Positions 5,275-7,702 of a stretch of 7,702 nucleotides of DNA are shown in pieces. Position 1 is the first letter of the stretch, and the number at the start of each line of letters is the position of its first letter. A program made the position numbers and the translations under genes. The notes beneath the pieces are model-generated. The model was not told the origin of the DNA. It saw only the letters and a list, made by a program, of their open reading frames with translations, and searched no databases. The stretch comes from a bacterium (GTDB taxonomy: Bacteria > Verrucomicrobiota > Verrucomicrobiae > Opitutales > Opitutaceae), in the NCBI GenBank assembly GCA_021780625.1, contig JAJXYI010000187.1:1-7702 (forward strand). The letters run 5' to 3'.

Positions 5275-6689
5275 CGTTTCGGTTTATAGGTGGTTTGGAC
5301 GAGATGGCCGGCGAGTTTGCTGCGGAACGCGGCGAGGTTCTTCACGGCGCCGAGGGCGATGAGTTGGCTGGCGATGTTACCGACGGCAGAGCCCTCCAGC
5401 GAAAAGGACACGACCGGCAGGCCGGCCGCATCGGCCGTCGCCTGGCAGAGCGGACGGCTCTTGGAGCCTCCGCCGACGATGAGGATGCGCTCGAAGCGGC
5501 GGCCCGAGAGCTGTTCGAAGGTCCGCACGGCATCGGCGTGACCGCGGCCCAGGGAGTCGCAGATCAGGCGCACGTAGCCCGCGAGGTCCTTTGGTGGATG
5601 CCCCCCGCGCTTGCGCAGCTGCGCGTCGACCGCGGCCTTCATGTCGGGCGGGCTGAAGAGCGAACTGTCTGTCACATCCAGCAGGACCTCCGGGGCCGGC
5701 GAGGCCTCCGCCGCGCGGTTGAGCTCGCGCCAGGCCCGCACGCCGGTCGGGCGGGCCGCGAACGACTTCAGGGTCTGTTCGAGCAACCAGAGGCCAAGGC
5801 AGGAGCGGAGCGGACGGTAGCCGCCGTCACCCATGCGTTCGTTGGAGATCCGGTTGCGCAGCGCCTTCGTGCCCAGGACCGGGGCATCGCTCTCGAAGCC
5901 CAGCAGCGACCAGGTGCCCGAGCTCAGGTAGAGATCGGTGCCCTCGGGAGCCGCGGGCATCGCCGCGAATGCGCAGGCCGTATCGTGCCCGGGAACCAGG
6001 ACGGAAAGCACGCCCTTGAGCTCCGGCAGGCCCTTGACCGGCCCGAGCCGGCGCGGCGAACGCGCGGGTTTGCTGAACCAGGACGCGGGAATGCCGAAAT
6101 GCCGCAGCGCCTCCGCGGACCAGTCCGTGCCGTGAACGTCCAGCAGCTGCGAGTGGCTCGCGATGGAAAGCTCGTTCTCCATGCGGCCCGACAGCAGGAA
6201 ATTGAAGTAGTCGGGCAGGAACAGGCAGCGCGAGGCGACCTTGGCCATGCCGCCGCAGGAGCCCAGCGTCTCCATCAGCTGCAGGCTCGTGTTGTAGGGA
6301 TAGTTCGGGATGCCCGTCAGCTCGTAGACGCGGTTGATGCCGCCGCGTGCCAGCCGTTTGGATACCTCCGCCGTGCGCGAATCGCGGTAGGCGTGCACCG
6401 GGAAGACCGGGCGGCCCGCGCGGTCCGTCAGCACGTGGTCCACCGCCCAGGTGTCCACGCCCACGGAGGCGAGCTTGGGAAACCGGCGACAGGCCTGGAT
6501 CAGACCCTCGCGGACCTCGCCCCAGAGGTAGGGCAGGTCCCAGTAGTCGTGTCCGGCGAGCGGACGAAACTGGTTGGCGAAGCGATGGACTTCCGTGAGG
6601 ACCAGCTCGTCTCCGTTCCAGGTGCCGACGATCACCCGCCCGCTCGTCGCACCGAGGTCGACGGCCGCGCAGTGCAGGGATTTGCTCAT
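5271..6689 (-). CDS. rhaB: L-rhamnulokinase (FGGY sugar kinase)
   Basis: The 472-residue product belongs to the FGGY carbohydrate kinases and is placed as rhamnulokinase, which phosphorylates L-rhamnulose at O1 using ATP. Visible motifs in order: DLGATSGR (11-18, N-terminal phosphate-binding), DTWAVDHVL (79-87), HAYRDSRT (99-106), FLPDYFNFLLSG (157-168), VPGHDTACA (232-240, with D236 as the likely catalytic base), LSSGTWSLLG (255-264), LGLWLLEQ (298-305) and IVGGGSKSRPLCQ (404-416, adenosine-binding). The length is close to the 489 residues of E. coli RhaB. The ATG at 6689 is preferred; an upstream in-frame GTG at 6719 would add ten residues, would directly follow the dehydrogenase stop, and does not match the family N-terminus. 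The gene lies 31 nt after the dehydrogenase and before rhaA. Related fuculo- or xylulokinases are possible, but the rhaA neighbour makes RhaB much more likely. Confidence 0.93.
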   Translation of the reverse strand: MSKSLHCAAVDLGATSGRVIVGTWNGDELVLTEVHRFANQFRPLAGHDYWDLPYLWGEVREGLIQACRRFPKLASVGVDTWAVDHVLTDRAGRPVFPVHAYRDSRTAEVSKRLARGGINRVYELTGIPNYPYNTSLQLMETLGSCGGMAKVASRCLFLPDYFNFLLSGRMENELSIASHSQLLDVHGTDWSAEALRHFGIPASWFSKPARSPRRLGPVKGLPELKGVLSVLVPGHDTACAFAAMPAAPEGTDLYLSSGTWSLLGFESDAPVLGTKALRNRISNERMGDGGYRPLRSCLGLWLLEQTLKSFAARPTGVRAWRELNRAAEASPAPEVLLDVTDSSLFSPPDMKAAVDAQLRKRGGHPPKDLAGYVRLICDSLGRGHADAVRTFEQLSGRRFERILIVGGGSKSRPLCQATADAAGLPVVSFSLEGSAVGNIASQLIALGAVKNLAAFRSKLAGHLVQTTYKPKR

Positions 6690-6720
6690 GGGGAAATCCA
6701 ACAGGTGCCGCGCGGGCACC

Positions 6721-7653
6721 TCAAGCCCGGGGCTTCACTTTCGACCAGGTATCCTGCAGCGCACGGGCGCTGGCCTGGAGTCCCTGGTGTTCCTTCGGCC
6801 AAAGGGGAATCTCGACCTGCTCGAGCACGCCCGCACGACCCACCACGGTGGGCACGCTGATCGAGACGTCCCGAAGGCCGTACCGCCCCTGTTGCAAAGA
6901 CGAGACCGGCAGCAACTGACGCCGGTCGAGCGCGATGGCGTGAACCACCTCCGCAATCGAGACGCCGACCGCCCAGCCCGCGCCGCCCTTGCGGCGGATG
7001 ACTTCGGCGCCGCTGGTCTTGGTGCGGCCGAACACGTCGGTCTGAAACGCGGCGGAGACGCCGGGAAACTTGTCGAGCGGCAGGCCCGCGACCGTGGCGC
7101 TGGACCAGATGGGCACCATCGAATCGCCATGCTCGCCGAGGATGAGCGCCTTCACCTGCGTCGGCGCCAGCTTGAGCGAATCGGCAATGAGGGAGCGGAA
7201 GCGCGCGGTGTCGAGCATCGTGCCGAGCCCCAGCACCTGGTTCCACGGGAGCCCCAGGCGCACGATCGCGAGCTGGGTGAGGATGTCCACCGGGTTCGAG
7301 ACGACGAAGATCAGGGCGTCCTTGCGGAAGCCCGCCGTCTTGATCGAGCCGACGATCTGGTCGAAGAGCGCGACGTTGCGGTTGATCAGGTCGAGCCGGG
7401 ACTCGTCGGGCTTGCGGCGGAGTCCCGCCGTGATGAGGAAAATGTCGCTGTCTGCGGCGCGCGCATAATCGCCCGCATAGATACGCTGGTCCCCGGCGAG
7501 CGAAGCGCCGTGAAGCAGGTCGAGCGCCTCGCCCGCGGCCATGTCGGCGTTGGCGTCGAGGAGCTGGATTTCCGAGACGATTCCGGCGCACTGCAGGGCG
7601 AACGCCGCATTGGATCCCACGCGGCCGCCGCCGCCGATGATGGTGACTTTCAC
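6721..7653 (-). CDS. NAD-dependent lactate/malate dehydrogenase family protein
   Basis: This 310-residue protein is a complete member of the LDH/MDH superfamily. It has the nucleotide-binding loop GGGGRVGS (7-14), D33 at the end of strand 2 (favouring NAD over NADP), SNPVD (119-123), D148/R151 of LDTAR and the catalytic H175 in GEHGDS (173-178). The substrate loop reads LRRKPDESRLDL (78-89): R86 is the conserved substrate-binding arginine. The position equivalent to the discriminating residue 102 is R80, as in malate dehydrogenases, where lactate dehydrogenases have Gln. The position equivalent to 246 is A225 (KGGAGW), also malate-like, where LDH has Thr. The E-x-R-LDL wording is otherwise LDH-like, so substrate is undecided. 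It starts with GTG at 7653; no in-frame ATG lies nearby. It is probably the first visible gene of the rha-lut operon, 31 nt before rhaB. Confidence 0.9.
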   Translation of the reverse strand: MKVTIIGGGGRVGSNAAFALQCAGIVSEIQLLDANADMAAGEALDLLHGASLAGDQRIYAGDYARAADSDIFLITAGLRRKPDESRLDLINRNVALFDQIVGSIKTAGFRKDALIFVVSNPVDILTQLAIVRLGLPWNQVLGLGTMLDTARFRSLIADSLKLAPTQVKALILGEHGDSMVPIWSSATVAGLPLDKFPGVSAAFQTDVFGRTKTSGAEVIRRKGGAGWAVGVSIAEVVHAIALDRRQLLPVSSLQQGRYGLRDVSISVPTVVGRAGVLEQVEIPLWPKEHQGLQASARALQDTWSKVKPRA

Positions 7654-7663
7654 GATGATTCGA

Positions 7664-7674
7664 GGGTTAGGGTT
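7664..7674 (-). promoter_or_regulatory. AACCCTAACCC leader motif before the dehydrogenase start
   Basis: On the minus strand AACCCTAACCC ends 10 nt before the GTG at 7653, preceded by a short C-rich stretch (CACCCACC). This is the same 11-mer as at 530-540 before the TonB receptor start, in a comparable position and the same orientation. No Shine-Dalgarno sequence is seen. The 49 nt from 7654 to the window edge are too short to identify a promoter. Confidence 0.45.
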
Positions 7675-7702
7675 GGTGGGTGCGCCGGGAGCGGCTCATT
7701 TT

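Noticed and set aside
6690..6719. GTG-initiated N-terminal extension of rhaB
   Set aside because: The ten added residues do not match the FGGY kinase N-terminus, which begins a few residues before DLGATSGR; the ATG at 6689 fits better.
4371..6860. Very long plus-strand open frame (829 codons)
   Set aside because: It runs antisense over rhaA, the repeat array and rhaB, has a low-complexity Arg/Gly/Ala-rich translation, and translates the heptamer array into a repeated SDVRCQ-like string. High GC removes stop codons and creates such shadows.

Overview
The window is GC-rich bacterial DNA with all recognisable genes on the minus strand, so genes are described from right to left. Gene content (an oligosaccharide-type TonB-dependent receptor, L-rhamnose catabolism, the LutABC L-lactate pathway) and numerous short 7-bp intergenic repeats suggest a Gram-negative saccharolytic bacterium. 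A member of Verrucomicrobiota such as Opitutaceae is my best guess, but this is inferred from gene style and no rRNA or phylogenetic marker is present.

Layout, in transcription order: an LDH/MDH-superfamily dehydrogenase (7653-6721), 31 nt, L-rhamnulokinase rhaB (6689-5271), a 225-nt gap filled by heptanucleotide repeats, L-rhamnose isomerase rhaA (5045-3774), then lutA (3774-3007), lutB (3000-1585) and lutC (1588-974). rhaA/lutA overlap by 1 nt (TGATG), lutA/lutB are 6 nt apart, and lutB/lutC overlap by 4 nt (ATGA). A 451-nt non-coding gap follows (523-973), made partly of two facing heptamer arrays with a hairpin and a REP-like palindrome between them. Last comes the 5' part of a TonB-dependent receptor gene (522 to the left edge).

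The genes make biochemical sense together. RhaA converts L-rhamnose to L-rhamnulose and RhaB phosphorylates it. An aldolase (not in the window) would give DHAP and L-lactaldehyde, an aldehyde dehydrogenase (not in the window) would give L-lactate, and LutABC would oxidise L-lactate to pyruvate. The tight rhaA-lutA junction supports one co-transcribed rhamnose-to-pyruvate route. The first gene looks like a lactate dehydrogenase in overall motif style but carries malate-type residues at two specificity positions, so its substrate is uncertain.

The most unusual DNA is non-coding: three arrays of degenerate 7-bp units (687-756, 899-954, 5050-5227), one reaching to 4 nt before the rhaA start codon, and an AACCCTAACCC motif 7-10 nt before two start codons (TonB receptor and dehydrogenase) where a ribosome binding site would normally sit.
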